Source: Caprella mutica (Eukaryota > Arthropoda > Malacostraca > Amphipoda > Caprellidae). From it: DNA of 64,000 nucleotides. The position numbers and the translations under genes are program-made. The DNA lies in NCBI GenBank assembly GCA_947561585.1, contig CANNZV010001128.1:62001-126000 (forward strand). Reading direction: 5' to 3'. This document shows, piece after piece, positions 11,940 through 22,108 of this stretch (within the stretch, counting starts at the first letter, position 1; each line of letters starts with the position of its first letter). The notes under the pieces are model-generated. The model ran no database searches. It was not told where the DNA came from and saw nothing but the letters and a program-made list of their open reading frames with translations.

Positions 11940-13194
11940 AACTATTATAGTGTAGGTTGAAATATCGGACTAGTTAGCAGTAGCCAGACTTTTTCAGTCA
12001 CTATATTTACTCTATTAAATTATAATCTCGAGTTAGGTCCCGGTATCAATCAGATTAGACTATTTATTTTCTAGGACCAAATCTAACATGTTCACATTTA
12101 TTTTCTACTTTTGCTTCTGTGATATGCATACTATTTTAATTTTAAAAAATAATTGATCACCTAGACCTATCCTTGCTTTTTGAAATGTTTTCGATCCTAT
12201 GAATTGATATATGGTTATCAGTTGTAAATTAATAGATTAGATTGAATAAGTAATCTCATCAGGTCAGTTTATAAATAAGTAGTTAGATGACATAAATAAC
12301 TTTACGTAGTGATAAATAGGTAGGCTAGATGAATTAATTAACCAGGCTAGATTACAAAAGTTGATAAATCTTTGATATGCTGCAATTGTACTATAACTTA
12401 ATGAATAATAAATTAATGATAAAGCCTTTATCTTCTAAACCATATTTTAGTGCAATTCATCTTACTCATAGGCACTGATATTGAAATATGCTAATAGAAT
12501 TACCAAGGTAAAATTGAAAACGAAATATAAACATTTAAGTTTTAGATTTATTATTTAAAAGTTTAATTTGAATTCTCGTCACTTTCTTTCACGACTGTAG
12601 GTTGCCAATTCCTGAAATAAGAGATTCGTATATTTATATATATTGAATAAAAATTCACAGCATCGTTCATATACATTATCAATAACATCACCTACTCTTT
12701 TTCCTTTTGTGATGAGATAGCGACAGCTTCGATATTCTTTTCCTGTCTTGAATCCCTAAAAGCATATGAAAAAGTAAGAGTTAATCATATTGCAAATACA
12801 TATTTAGAAATCATCTAATATTTTCAAATACTTACTTTGACCTAGCATAATTGTTCCTGAACCATTCAAAGGAATTGAAGAGGACTCCGATAGTTGATGA
12901 CGTTGATCTACTTCATCAATTATTCATCAAGATCTGAAAGTAGATTCAGAAAATATAGAAAACCATATATTAATAAAGAAATGAAAAGAATTATTAACTG
13001 AGAATTCTTTCATATAGGTAAATTATTTATGTTAAACTAATTATAAATCTTCAGATGCAGTATAAATTTAGCTCTAATAAATGCAATGGATTTTTCTAGC
13101 TAATCCTCATAATTTTGTTCATTATACACTCATAATGTAGACTTTAATTAAATACCAAGAAAGTATATTATATCAAAAGGCTCACCTCTGGTTG

Positions 13195-13262
13195 GAGTTC
13201 TCCCTGCTAAATCCCTGGACGGTGTTCTCCTCCGACTACCTCCCTGGATAGAGTTCTCCCAG
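13195..13262. repeat. short degenerate tandem repeat
   Basis: GAGTTCTCCC or GTGTTCTCCT recurs three times at roughly 30-bp spacing, with CCCTGGA words between. Confidence 0.4.
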
Positions 13263-13584
13263 TCATAGAAAACTAGGGTCAAGTAGGTAAATTGCGGCAC
13301 TTTAACTAACTGCGGTCTCTTATCTCAGAAACATTAATAACCATCATGACTTCAAGGCACTCGTGAAATGAATAGAACCTATCATAAATTGAGCTTAAAT
13401 TATGATGTTCAAAAATTCAGTATATAGCTAAATTAATTTCAGAATGATTTTGAGACTCTCTTAATAGGGTCACAATTAGAAATTAAAGAACCGAATTTGG
13501 CTGTGTAACCCTACCTATAGGTACACCAACTAGTTTTAAAATATATAGATTATCAGACCACTTTGCTCAAGATACTAGGATAAG

Positions 13585-13733
13585 TTCCGAAATATCGGAC
13601 GGCTCCACATTTTCGGTCGCGTAAGAAAAACTATATTAAATTAACTTTTATTTTAATTAGCTATTAGGTAGCTATATACTATATTTCATACGTGACCGAA
13701 AATTGGAAATCGCCTGATAATTTGGAACTTACC
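13585..13733. repeat. ~150-bp MITE-like inverted repeat
   Basis: AGTTCCGAAATATCGG ... ACATTTTCGGTC at the left is mirrored imperfectly at the right (ACGTGACCGAAAATTGG ... TTGGAACTT). Arms are about 40-45 bp. No coding capacity. Confidence 0.5.
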
Positions 13734-13782
13734 CTATTCTGAGGACAGCGCAGTAACTGCCTAGCCTATGTAGAAAGGGTGT

Positions 13783-14213
13783 AGGTCATAAGCCCCCCTG
13801 GTCATGAGCCTCCCCAGTCATGAGCCCCCCTAGGTCATAAGCCCCCCCCGGTCATGAGCCCTCCCGGTCATGAGCCCCCCTGTTTTTAAATCCTTATTTA
13901 CCTATACTATTTAATCCTTATTGACACTTTTGTAGTTCATTACTGAATAGACATAAAATATATGTATATCGGGGGGCGTGCCGCCACCAAACCCCCCTGC
14001 CAGATCATTAAACAATCATGAAGTGTGCAGTACAACAAACTAGCGGATACAACAAACTACATTAGTAACTCTCAGTTATTTCTATCTAAGTAATTCTTCA
14101 TTTGTTTAACTAGGTAAATAAGGATTAAAAAAAACAGGGAGGGGGGGGGGGGGGCTCATGACCGGGGGGGCTCATGACCGGGAGGGCTCTTGACCGGGGG
14201 GGCTCTTGACCGT
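13783..14213. mobile_element. small foldback element with G/C-rich tandem-repeat arms
   Basis: The left arm has repeated GGTCATGAGCCCCCC-type units (six, 13783-13880). The right arm has their complement, GGGGGGCTCATGACC-type units (four, about 14150-14213). Inner arm parts also pair: CTGTTTTTAAATCC with GGATTAAAAAAAACAG. The core (about 13970-14050) has the words AAACCCCCCTGC, TCATTAAACAATCA and CAACAAACTAG. A TA on each side could be a target duplication. A run of 14 G lies at 14141-14154. Confidence 0.65.
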
Positions 14214-14639
14214 ACCTCATGTAGAAGGTATTGACACTGAAAAAAACAGCTAGGTAGGTATGATGCTTAAATAAGTTACCATATAATAATCTAGGAAAAT
14301 TAGTTTGGATATCAGTTTACAAACTGGAAGGCAGTAATCAAAATTTATTATTATAAAAGTTATATACTGATAATCAGCTCTTCAAATAACTACCTATATA
14401 AAGCCACCAAACTATCAATCACCAATATTTTAGAATATTTAGGCAGACATTTATCAATTTATTAATGGAATTAATTAATAATCGATCGGCAGCGATAATA
14501 CTATTTAATGCATATAACGCTATTGTTTGCACTTAAACTAAAATGGTATTGAGGAGCGTTCACATTCAACACGTAACACACTTGAAACAAGATTTGAACT
14601 GAAAAGTGTTATGCGAATAAATTAGCTTTGAGGAAAGCA

Positions 14640-15200
14640 TAAGTTGCCACTTACTCATTTGATTGAACTCACATCTAAACTTAAAAAAAAGTAGCACTAA
14701 CTCTCATAGTAAGTTAATTTATTCACCAGATAAATAAGATTAACAGTCTTTGTGGGTTACATTATCACACTATGTCATAGTTGTTTTAACTCAAACCCAA
14801 ACTTACAAAAAAGTAGCGCCAACTCTCATAGTAAGTTAATTCATACACTGCAGAATACATTGGATTAACTGTCTTTGTGGGTTACTATAACACACTATGT
14901 CATAGTTGATTTAACTCGCACCTAAACTCAAAAAAGTAGCGCCAACTCTCATAGTAAGTTAATTAATACACCAGATACATTGAATTGACAATCTTTGTGA
15001 GTTACTTCAACACACTATGTCATAGTTGTTTTAACATTTGTTCAAACTCCCAAAATGTAACTCCAACTCTCATAGTAAGTTGATTCAATCCATAAAATGA
15101 TTTGAATTAACTATGTTTGGTGACACACACGTCATAGTTGTTTTGACACACGTGAAAACATGAATATAGTCAAACCAACTCACGTAATAAATTGATTCAA
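14640..15200. repeat. ~122-bp tandem repeat, four copies plus a fragment
   Basis: The word AACTCTCATAGTAAGTT recurs with spacings of 122, 123 and 121 bp (CTCTCAT at 14701, 14823, 14946 and 15067), each followed by CATAGTTGTTTTAAC or a variant. A partial fifth unit (CCAACTCACGTAATAAATTG) ends near 15200. This forms the right arm of the foldback-like insert. Confidence 0.8.
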
Positions 15201-15225
15201 AGCATAAATTGTTGACCCATTAAAT

Positions 15226-17133
15226 ATGAGTAAACTTTTTTCTCTATGTAGACAAGACAAAAAATCATTTTGTACAAAGATCTGTGGTGAAACCAATGTC
15301 CCAAAGAATTGTTCGAAAACTGTTCTGGTAGATCTCACATCTTCTGAGGTGCCTGGTAAGACATTGCGATGTTATGCTCTCATAGATGAGCAATCGAACT
15401 GTTGTTTAGTAGATCGGAAAGTTCCTCATTTTTTCGACAAACAGTACCCAATTCAAGGAATCACGCTGTCTACAGTAAAAGGTTGTCAGACTACATCATC
15501 AGAAATGGTGGTAACAGGACTCAGAGTAAGAGGAGTCAGATATGGTAACACAATAAATATGCCCCCAGCATATACAAATCAAAATATTCCAGATACCAAG
15601 TGTGACATTGCAACTCCTCATATAATCAGGAAAATTCCTCATACAGCCAGATACGCTAAGAATTTCCTCGAAATAAATCACGATGCAGAGGTCCTTATGC
15701 TCATAGGACGTGATTGTAGCGAAGCCATGCAAACTCAATGCTACACGAAGAAGGCTCCATTCATTCACAAAACTTCTCTAGGATGGGCAGCAGTTGGAAA
15801 TACATGTGAAGACTTCCGTACTGATCAGTTCACTGTCCTGAAAACTTCAGTAAGTCATGAACATTTTGATGTAAAGCAAAATTTCCAAACTCCAGCACTA
15901 AAAGAACAAAGAATCTTGAAAGATAATGTATTTCAAGAGTTCCCTGATGATATGAACGATGGCCTCTCGGTTGAAGATGAACTTTTCTTAAAAACTATGT
16001 CAGAAAATGTGAATTTTGATAAGTATGGTAACATAGTCGTACCTCTTCCACTGAGAGAAATAGGAAATCTTCCTAATAATCAACAAGCAGTTTTGTTGAG
16101 GACCAAAAACACTTTGAAACGACTCAGCAGTTATCATCCACAAAGACTTGAAGCATGCGTATCATCAATGCAAACGAACATAGACGAAGAATATGTCGAA
16201 GAGGTTCCTGCATCTGATCTCACAGTAAGTAAAGGAGCTGCCTGGTGGCTACCGGTCTTCCCCGTGGTTCATCCCAAGAAACAGAAGATCCGTTTAGTCT
16301 TTGATGCATCTGCAGAATATTCAGGTGTAAGTTTGAATAGCGTGCTGCTTAAAGGACCCGACTTCAACAACGATCTTCGAGGAGTTTTGATCAGATTCCG
16401 AGAAGGCTTAATAGGCTTCGTTGCAGACATCAACAAAATGTTTAACAACTTCAAGGTGCCAGAAGAACATAGGGACTATCTTCGCTTCTACTGGTACTCT
16501 AATAATTCTCCAAGAAATAAGTTGGTACAGTACCGTAGTAATTCGCACATCTTTGGTTGCACCTCCAGCCCCGCTGTCGCGAACTTCTGTCTTAGGTTTG
16601 TAGCTAAGGATCTAACAAACGATAACCCAGCGAAAAGCTACATAGAGAACGCATTCTACGTTGACGATGGTCTTAGTTCATCGAACAGTGCAAGTGAAGC
16701 TGTAAAGACGCTTGAGCAAGCCATTGCTGCTCTAAGTAAATAAAACGTAAGGCTACATAAGGTTCACTCTAGTTCTGGAGAAGTCTTACAAGCGTTCCCA
16801 GAGAGTGAAAGATCAAATTGCAATCACAATTTCAGATACGAAGAGATACCTTCGCAAAGAACACTCGGGATCCTTTGGAAACCAGAAAAGGACGTTTTCG
16901 CCTTTGAAGTAAGCATCCCAGAAAGAAAATTCACTAAACGAGGAGTGATTTCTGTAATCAATTCCTTATACGATCCTCTTGGATTTGTTGCACCTATTGC
17001 CCTCACAGCTAGACTTATTCAAAGGATGATCTTACCCCCAAAGAAGAACGCTGATACTGAATTAGAACAGTATGGATGGGACGATCCCCTCCCTGAAAAG
17101 TTCCTTGGAAAGTGGGAAAACTAGAAGCAAAGC
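15226..17133 (+). pseudogene. pol: BEL pol: protease and reverse transcriptase, two in-frame stops
   Basis: The protease cuts the polyprotein and the reverse transcriptase copies element RNA to DNA. An open frame runs 15226-16743. The first 200 or so residues are the A17 (Pao) aspartic protease, with the candidate catalytic aspartate in ALIDEQSN (codon 15385-15387). The reverse transcriptase follows: KIRLVFDASA near 16288, the metal-site stretch VADINKMF near 16420, and the catalytic YVDD box at 16657-16668. TAA at 16741-16743 interrupts the frame. The same frame then continues through typical BEL sequence (YDPLGFVAPI near 16966) to TAG at 17122-17124, where tryptophan would be expected. The non-LTR insertion follows at 17134. 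ATG 15226 is only the first methionine after the upstream insert and is not a natural start. Confidence 0.9.
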
Positions 17134-18096
17134 ATTGCGCTACCCGCATTCATTTCTTCCCTTCATGCTACCGAGGATTTGGTTAGATCCATTCTGTGCA
17201 GAACACAGATTGGGGATGACCGAGAGCTTGGAGCAGCAGTGGAGAAATGGCAAAGTGAGGGTTTAGCCTTAGCTGAGGGAGCTAATGAGAGTCGGCAGAG
17301 GTCATGGGATGACCCTAAGTCGGTAGCCACTGTGACCAGACTGCTCGAGGAGGCTGATCAATTGTCTAGGGCACGTCTGCTGGCATCTGCATGTAGAGAG
17401 AGCGGACTTTGGTTACATGCGCTTCCAGTTCCTACACTTGGAACGCTACTCGACGCAGAGTCTTTTCGGGTTGCGATTGCGCTACGTGTTGGTGCGGACA
17501 TCTGTGAGCCACACGTGTGCCGATGCGGCCAGAGGGTGGATTCAAGGGGACTTCACGGTCTATCATGTCGCTACAGTGCTGGACGCCATCCGAGACATAC
17601 AGTCCTGAATGATGTTATTAGGAGAGCTTTGATTTCGGCTGGTATCCCTTCAGTGCTTGAGCCTCTGGGGGTTGATAGGGGTGATGGTAAGCGGCCTGAT
17701 GGTATCTCAGTCTTCCCTTTTACAGATGGGAGGTGTCTTTGTTGGGATGCAACATGTGTAGACACTTACGCGGCGTCTCACTTGATCGACTCGGCATTGT
17801 CACCTGGTAGCGCAGCCAAGGAGGCGGAGGGGAGGAAGCGACGCAAATATGCGGCTCTTGGCATTCGATATCGGTTCGAACCCATAGCGGTGGAAACGGC
17901 AGGTAGCTATGGTGAAACGACAGGCGCACTCCTTACTGAAATCGGCCGTCGCATTACCGACGTCACTGATGATGTGAGAGAGACCTTTTGGTTAGAGCAG
18001 AGAGTTGCTTTGGCAGTTCAGAGGGGCAATGCTTTCAGTATCCTGACGTCAGTCAAGGAGAAGTATGATGACCGCAGTTTGGATGTAGCCCTGTGA
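17134..18096 (+). CDS. C-terminal fragment of non-LTR retrotransposon protein (zinc knuckle, possible nuclease)
   Basis: The frame is open from the truncation point to TGA at 18094-18096 (about 320 codons), with no native start. In its middle is a cysteine/histidine cluster, VCRCGQRV ... GLHGLSC ... AGRHPRH. This is followed by GKRPDG, a short spacer and CWDATCVDT. A zinc knuckle followed by a PD ... D-x-T pattern is how the restriction-like endonuclease of R2/CRE-type elements is arranged, so nicking of target DNA is a reasonable inference but not shown. The reverse-transcriptase domain was lost by truncation. The frame has no internal stops, so this insertion looks younger than most of its surroundings. 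Clade not assigned. Confidence 0.7.
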   Translation: MALPAFISSLHATEDLVRSILCRTQIGDDRELGAAVEKWQSEGLALAEGANESRQRSWDDPKSVATVTRLLEEADQLSRARLLASACRESGLWLHALPVPTLGTLLDAESFRVAIALRVGADICEPHVCRCGQRVDSRGLHGLSCRYSAGRHPRHTVLNDVIRRALISAGIPSVLEPLGVDRGDGKRPDGISVFPFTDGRCLCWDATCVDTYAASHLIDSALSPGSAAKEAEGRKRRKYAALGIRYRFEPIAVETAGSYGETTGALLTEIGRRITDVTDDVRETFWLEQRVALAVQRGNAFSILTSVKEKYDDRSLDVAL

Positions 18097-18300
18097 CCTG
18101 CTATAGGCACCTCACAGTCGGTTGGAGGCCACTACCATTGGCGATGGTCGGAGCCATGGTCGTTGAGCAGAGAAGCTTATCTTTCATTTTTTAATGTTCA
18201 TTGTCTTAATAAAGATAATTGCTTTTTTTTTAATTATTTAAAGAAGGTTTGCTTCTTCTGGCAGGGGGCCTTTTTGAAAAAAAAAAAAAAAAAAAAAAAA
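17134..18300 (+). mobile_element. 5'-truncated non-LTR retrotransposon inserted in BEL pol
   Basis: The 1167-bp insert sits between AAAGC at 17129-17133 and AAAGC at 18301-18305, a 5-bp duplication whose left edge is ambiguous because of the adenine tail. It ends in a long A run (18277 onward), the sign of target-primed reverse transcription. BEL pol resumes in its original frame just after it. The AATAAA near 18210 is a probable polyadenylation signal. GC content is clearly higher than in the host element. Only the C-terminal coding part and the 3' UTR are present. Confidence 0.88.
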
Positions 18301-18305
18301 AAAGC

Positions 18306-18720
18306 TTAGTGAGCTTGTCATCTCTAGAAATTCCACGCTGCTATATTCCAAATGATCAATTCGTAAACTCTAGTAAAGAGCTCCATGTCTTCTGCGATGC
18401 GTCTGAAGAGGCTATCGGCTTTGTGATTTACGTAAAATCAGTAAATGAAATGGGCAACGTTCATCTTGCATTTGTGACTGGTGGAGCCAAAGTAGCTCCA
18501 AGATCTGCAACTACCATACCTCGTCTAGAGCTCTGTGCAGCTTTAGAGGCGACGATTGCGTACAACAATGTGTCGAAAGAACTTAGCTACGATATTTCAT
18601 CCGTGACCTTTTACTCGGATAGTCGAGTAACTCTAGGTTACCTGCAATTATGTAACGAGAAGAATCAAGATGATATTATCTATGACAAGAAAACATCAAT
18701 GGAAGTACGTAAGGACAAAT
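18306..18720 (+). pseudogene. pol: BEL pol: RNase H segment, deleted and frameshifted at its end
   Basis: Immediately right of the inserted element the frame reads LHVFCDASEEAIGFVIYV, the first catalytic-aspartate region of BEL RNase H. It goes on to PRLELCAALEA (near 18523) and to FYSDSRVTLGYLQ (near 18612), the later acidic site. After that the sequence lacks a short stretch usually present and the frame changes, so the next domain is read in another frame from about 18685. The insertion plus its duplicated site is 1172 bp, which accounts for the apparent change of frame against the reverse transcriptase. The shift near 18660-18690 is therefore a separate deletion. Confidence 0.82.
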
Positions 18721-20433
18721 GTAAATCCTGCAGACATCAGCAGCCGTCCACAAACACCAGATGAATTAAATCGATCTGCTTGGTTTGAAGGACCTGCCTT
18801 TCTGCGCGAAAGTTCTTCTGAAAACACAGAGATCACTGATTCAGAAGTCAACGAGCTACCAGAGACGCTTAAGAACTGCCAAACGCTTCAAGTGTGCGTC
18901 AAAGAACCTTCAGAAATCTCAATGATGTGCAGCAGAGTTAACTCTTGGATCAAAGCTTGCAGAGTGACAAACAAATTACTGGAAGTTCAATCGAACATCG
19001 ACGTTATGCGTCAAAAAAGAGGAGTTCATTTGGCTCCTAGAGAAGGTCCAAGAACCCTGAGTAAGTCCAGAGAAATCCTTACCAAGATAGCACAAAAAGA
19101 GACCTTTGGTGACATCATAGAGCACATTTCGAAACATGGCTCGCTTCCAGAAAACAGCAAACTGAATGATTTATCTCCATTCATCGATGACACAGGATTG
19201 CTTCGTGTAGGAGGGCGCCTTCGCCATTCAACCATTCCAGCAGACAGCAAGCATCCGATTTTGCTTCCAGAAAATCATATCGTCACTGAACTTCTAACTA
19301 GGTACCACCATGAGCAAATATGCCATCAGGGTGGACATTTAACCCATGGAACCCTACGAACCAGCGGTCTACACATCTTGAACGGTAAGAAATATATCAG
19401 ACGTATGATAAAAAGCTGCGTGACTTGCAGAAAACTACGAGCTGAAACAATGACTCAGTTTATGGCTGATTTACCTGAGGTCAGACTAGAAGAAATTCCT
19501 CCCTTCAGCAACGTCGGACTCGACGTATTCGGACCTTACATCATTCAAAATGGAAAGAATACCAGAAGATACAATTCTTCCAAGAAGGTTTGGGTACTGA
19601 TAGCAGTCTGCCTTGTTTCACGTGCCATTCACGTAGAAATGTTACCCTTTATGGACACCTCTGCCTTCAGAAATGCACTTGCACGTTTCATAGCGATCAG
19701 AGGAACTGTGAAACTGATCAGAAGCGATAACGGCACGAACTTTGTTTCAGCAAGGAATCAAATGGTAGCTGAGTCTGCTGTAAATGTTCAAGAGATTAAA
19801 GATGAGCTTCTCAATAAGAACATACAATGGATATTCAACCCCCCAGCCGCTAGCCACTGCGGAGGCGCTTGGGAACGCAAAATTGGTTCTATAAAGAAGG
19901 TCTTGGACTGCTCATTAGCTTTGCTCCATCAGCGGACCCTCTCCTACGACGAGCTCCATACGTTCCTCCAAGAATCTGCAGCTATCGTCAATAATACACC
20001 GCTATGGGAAGTTTCCAACGATCCGGAAGATCCTGCTCCTGTAACTCCTGCAGCGCTGCTTACGATGAAAGAATCACCAAACCCTCCTTCGGTGGAACAG
20101 TTCAGTGCCGAGGACTTACTTGAATATGGTAAGCGACGATGGAGGCGGGTTCAATTCTTACTCCAGCAATTCTGGATAAGATGGCGAAGAGGTTATCTTC
20201 AAACATTGCAAAATAGGAAGAAGTGGACTACTAGAAGAAGAAATTTATCTGTTGGTGATTTTGTGTTAATCAGAAACAAAAATGAGAAAAAAAACTGTTG
20301 GCCCTCAGCCAGAGTGATTGTTGTTAAAATTAGTAAGGATGGACACGTTAGAAGTGCAAGTCTTAAACTATCCAACTCGAAAGTTTTACAGAGATCAATC
20401 CATGATCTAGTATTGATATTGCCAATAGATTAA
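18685..20433 (+). pseudogene. pol: BEL pol: integrase, intact frame but detached
   Basis: Integrase inserts the DNA copy into the genome. The frame is open from near 18670 to TAA at 20431-20433. It begins with the end of the RNase H/linker region (QWKYVRTNVNPADISSR), then an HHCC zinc site (HHEQICHQGG ... CVTCRKL, about 19300-19430). The catalytic triad is visible: aspartate in GLDVFGP (codon 19522-19524), aspartate in IRSDNG (19726-19728) and glutamate in GGAWERK (19873-19875), giving 67 and then 46-50 residues between them. The C-terminal BEL-type tail holds FWIRWRRGYLQTLQNR and VGDFVLI. The domain itself seems undamaged, but the upstream breaks mean it cannot be made as part of a polyprotein. 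Confidence 0.9.
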
Positions 20434-20486
20434 GTATTTATGTGTTTATGATTTCATTGATTTGTCCAGTTTATTTCGATAAAACT

Positions 20487-20498
20487 GGAAGTGGGGAG
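20487..20498 (+). other. BEL polypurine tract
   Basis: GGAAGTGGGGAG lies directly before the 3' LTR, the place and composition of a plus-strand primer. Confidence 0.75.
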
Positions 20499-21359
20499 TG
20501 TTCTGGAAATATATATTTTCTTTATATCAGATAAATATTAAGTTATCATTAGTAGCTATATAGTTATGTAAACATTTTGGTCATTTTTCATTTAGCTACT
20601 ATTTGAATTCATTCTAGAGTGAAAATGTTAACCAACGTAAAGTCGTTTCAGTCAGAGTGCCAGTCTTATGCTATAGAGGTACTCACATCTAACTCCTGAC
20701 AATCATCACCTCAAAATACTGTAGTATAGACCCCAACCTTGATGTAAGTTATTTTAGAAATCAAATAATCCAAATAGATAGAGAACATTCACTTTTATTT
20801 GTATTTTTCCATTGTTTTATTGCTTTATAAATGTATAAATACCTAACTCAGTTGTGCCTAGAACAGAACCTATAACGTCAAATACCTAATTCTTTAATAG
20901 TTTGTGTCATCATCACATTCGTTAATAATTATTGATAATATTTCAGTCTTCATTTACATTTATCTCTTCTAAGTTTTTGTATTAGGTAGTATCCCTTTCT
21001 TAAAAGAGATTTCATAGAAAACTGTTAATTTTCTCTTCATTCGTAGAAAATAATACCTATTTGTTTGGCAGACTAATCTATTTCTCAAAATAGGTTTTAC
21101 GATATTTAATGTTAAGTTGTATTAAATATATTTTATATATTAATATATAATACCTAGTAAATAATGGTTAAACGATTAATTCATTAATGTATTATTAGTT
21201 AAACTCTTTCTTTATATAATGTGATCATTTTTCTTTTTCTAAATAAATAATGTTATTTCAGTTACTGTACACCAGACAGACGTCTTCAATATATGTACTT
21301 TTCTCCGAACCTGTTTTATTCACAACACGGCTTCGGCAGAAACGCGGAGTCCCGCGACA
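20499..21359 (+). repeat. BEL 3' long terminal repeat
   Basis: 861 bp, TG ... CA. Relative to the 5' copy it has 34 extra bases near 20929-20962, plus scattered substitutions. Confidence 0.9.
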
Positions 21360-21364
21360 AAAGC
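21360..21364 (+). repeat. BEL target-site duplication, right copy
   Basis: AAAGC directly after the 3' LTR, followed by TCTGTGATG, which continues the palindrome arm. Confidence 0.85.
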
Positions 21365-22108
21365 TCTGTGATGAAAGTTCAAAGTAATGAATGCATTAAT
21401 TAAAATTTGACCATAGATTTACTCTCACTCAGTAAATATAGGTCATAATAGTTGAGTAATTAGTCTGATATTTTGACTTATATAATTGTGTTTCATTGAA
21501 CAAACAGGAATTTTGTGCTCTGTGAAATATTTTTAGCATTAGGGTATATGTTTTAAGTTATTAATATAGGGTCTATATTTTCGAACACGTGATAAAGGAA
21601 AATATAATAATAATTATTTATTTACTGTTTAATTAGTAACATAATAGCTGAAGGTATGATACCAATTGAAATAAAAGTTAAATAATAATATTTATTATAT
21701 ATAGATATATCGAGTCCGATTACCACTTTAAATTTAATTATCTATAATGTGAATCACCGAATTTTAATCGTCTCATTTGCAGCCTTTGGCACTAGGTGAA
21801 AGCTCAAGTTATCGGATATGGGGTTCAGCATTTTACGTAGAAAAATTATTTATGTAATGATTTTTATTTCTAAACTTGTATTTTACGTACTGGTATCATG
21901 GATACCAATTTAAGTAAGAATTTAATAATGATAATTATTATATTTATTTCTTACATATTCGAAAATGTGGAACCGTTCGATAACACAGAATTTACTCTAA
22001 AATGGAACATGTTAAAGAGCCCATCAACTTTGATTTATATAGTTTAGTAGATGTCTGCTTCGGAACCAATGGCCATGTCGCTGACGTCAAAAGGAAATGA
22101 AATACAAG
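21365..22108 (-). mobile_element. right arm of palindrome, segment 2
   Basis: Inverted match to about 7040-7660 of the left arm, including the stretch with GGTATCATGGATACCAATTT and TTCGAAAATGTGGAACC. An extra 17-18 bases near 22085-22101 are absent from the left arm. It ends in ACAAG at the next insertion. Confidence 0.82.

Larger units (their letters stand above)
11499..15225. mobile_element. foldback-like insert in the BEL gag-protease linker
   Basis: BEL elements normally read from gag straight into protease. Here about 3.7 kb of AT-rich noncoding DNA separates them. Its two sides carry tandem repeats with related words in opposite orientation: GGTTAAAACAACTAC on the left (about 11711) and CATAGTTGTTTTAAC on the right (about 14777, with variants at about 14902, 15020 and 15133). 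The outermost bases also look loosely inverted (TTGAATCAA ... TTGATTCAA). The exact ends and a target duplication could not be fixed. Smaller repeats at 13585-13733 and 13783-14213 lie inside. The parts not listed separately (about 11940-13190 and 14220-14640) show no gene. Confidence 0.65.
9207..21359 (+). mobile_element. Pao/BEL LTR retrotransposon, complete ends, coding regions broken
   Basis: Two long terminal repeats (9207-10033 and 20499-21359) flank gag, A17-type protease, reverse transcriptase, RNase H and integrase remnants in BEL order. The five bases before the 5' LTR (AAAGC, 9202-9206) repeat after the 3' LTR (21360-21364), a typical 5-bp target duplication. The empty site survives in the opposite palindrome arm. 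About 15 substitutions plus a 34-bp indel separate the LTRs by eye, so insertion was neither very recent nor ancient. The internal region carries a foldback-like insert (about 11499-15225) and a truncated non-LTR element (17134-18300). With a frameshift and two stops as well, the copy cannot make a full polyprotein. Confidence 0.93.

Noticed and set aside
17179..17181. Apparent start of the frame ending at 18096
   Set aside because: The codon is TTG, and the frame is open further upstream to the truncation point, so this is not a real initiation site.
17129..21364. Idea that matching AAAGC duplications mean the BEL and non-LTR elements moved together
   Set aside because: Each duplication is only 5 bp and one edge is blurred by an adenine tail. 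The mechanisms differ, so chance is the simpler explanation.
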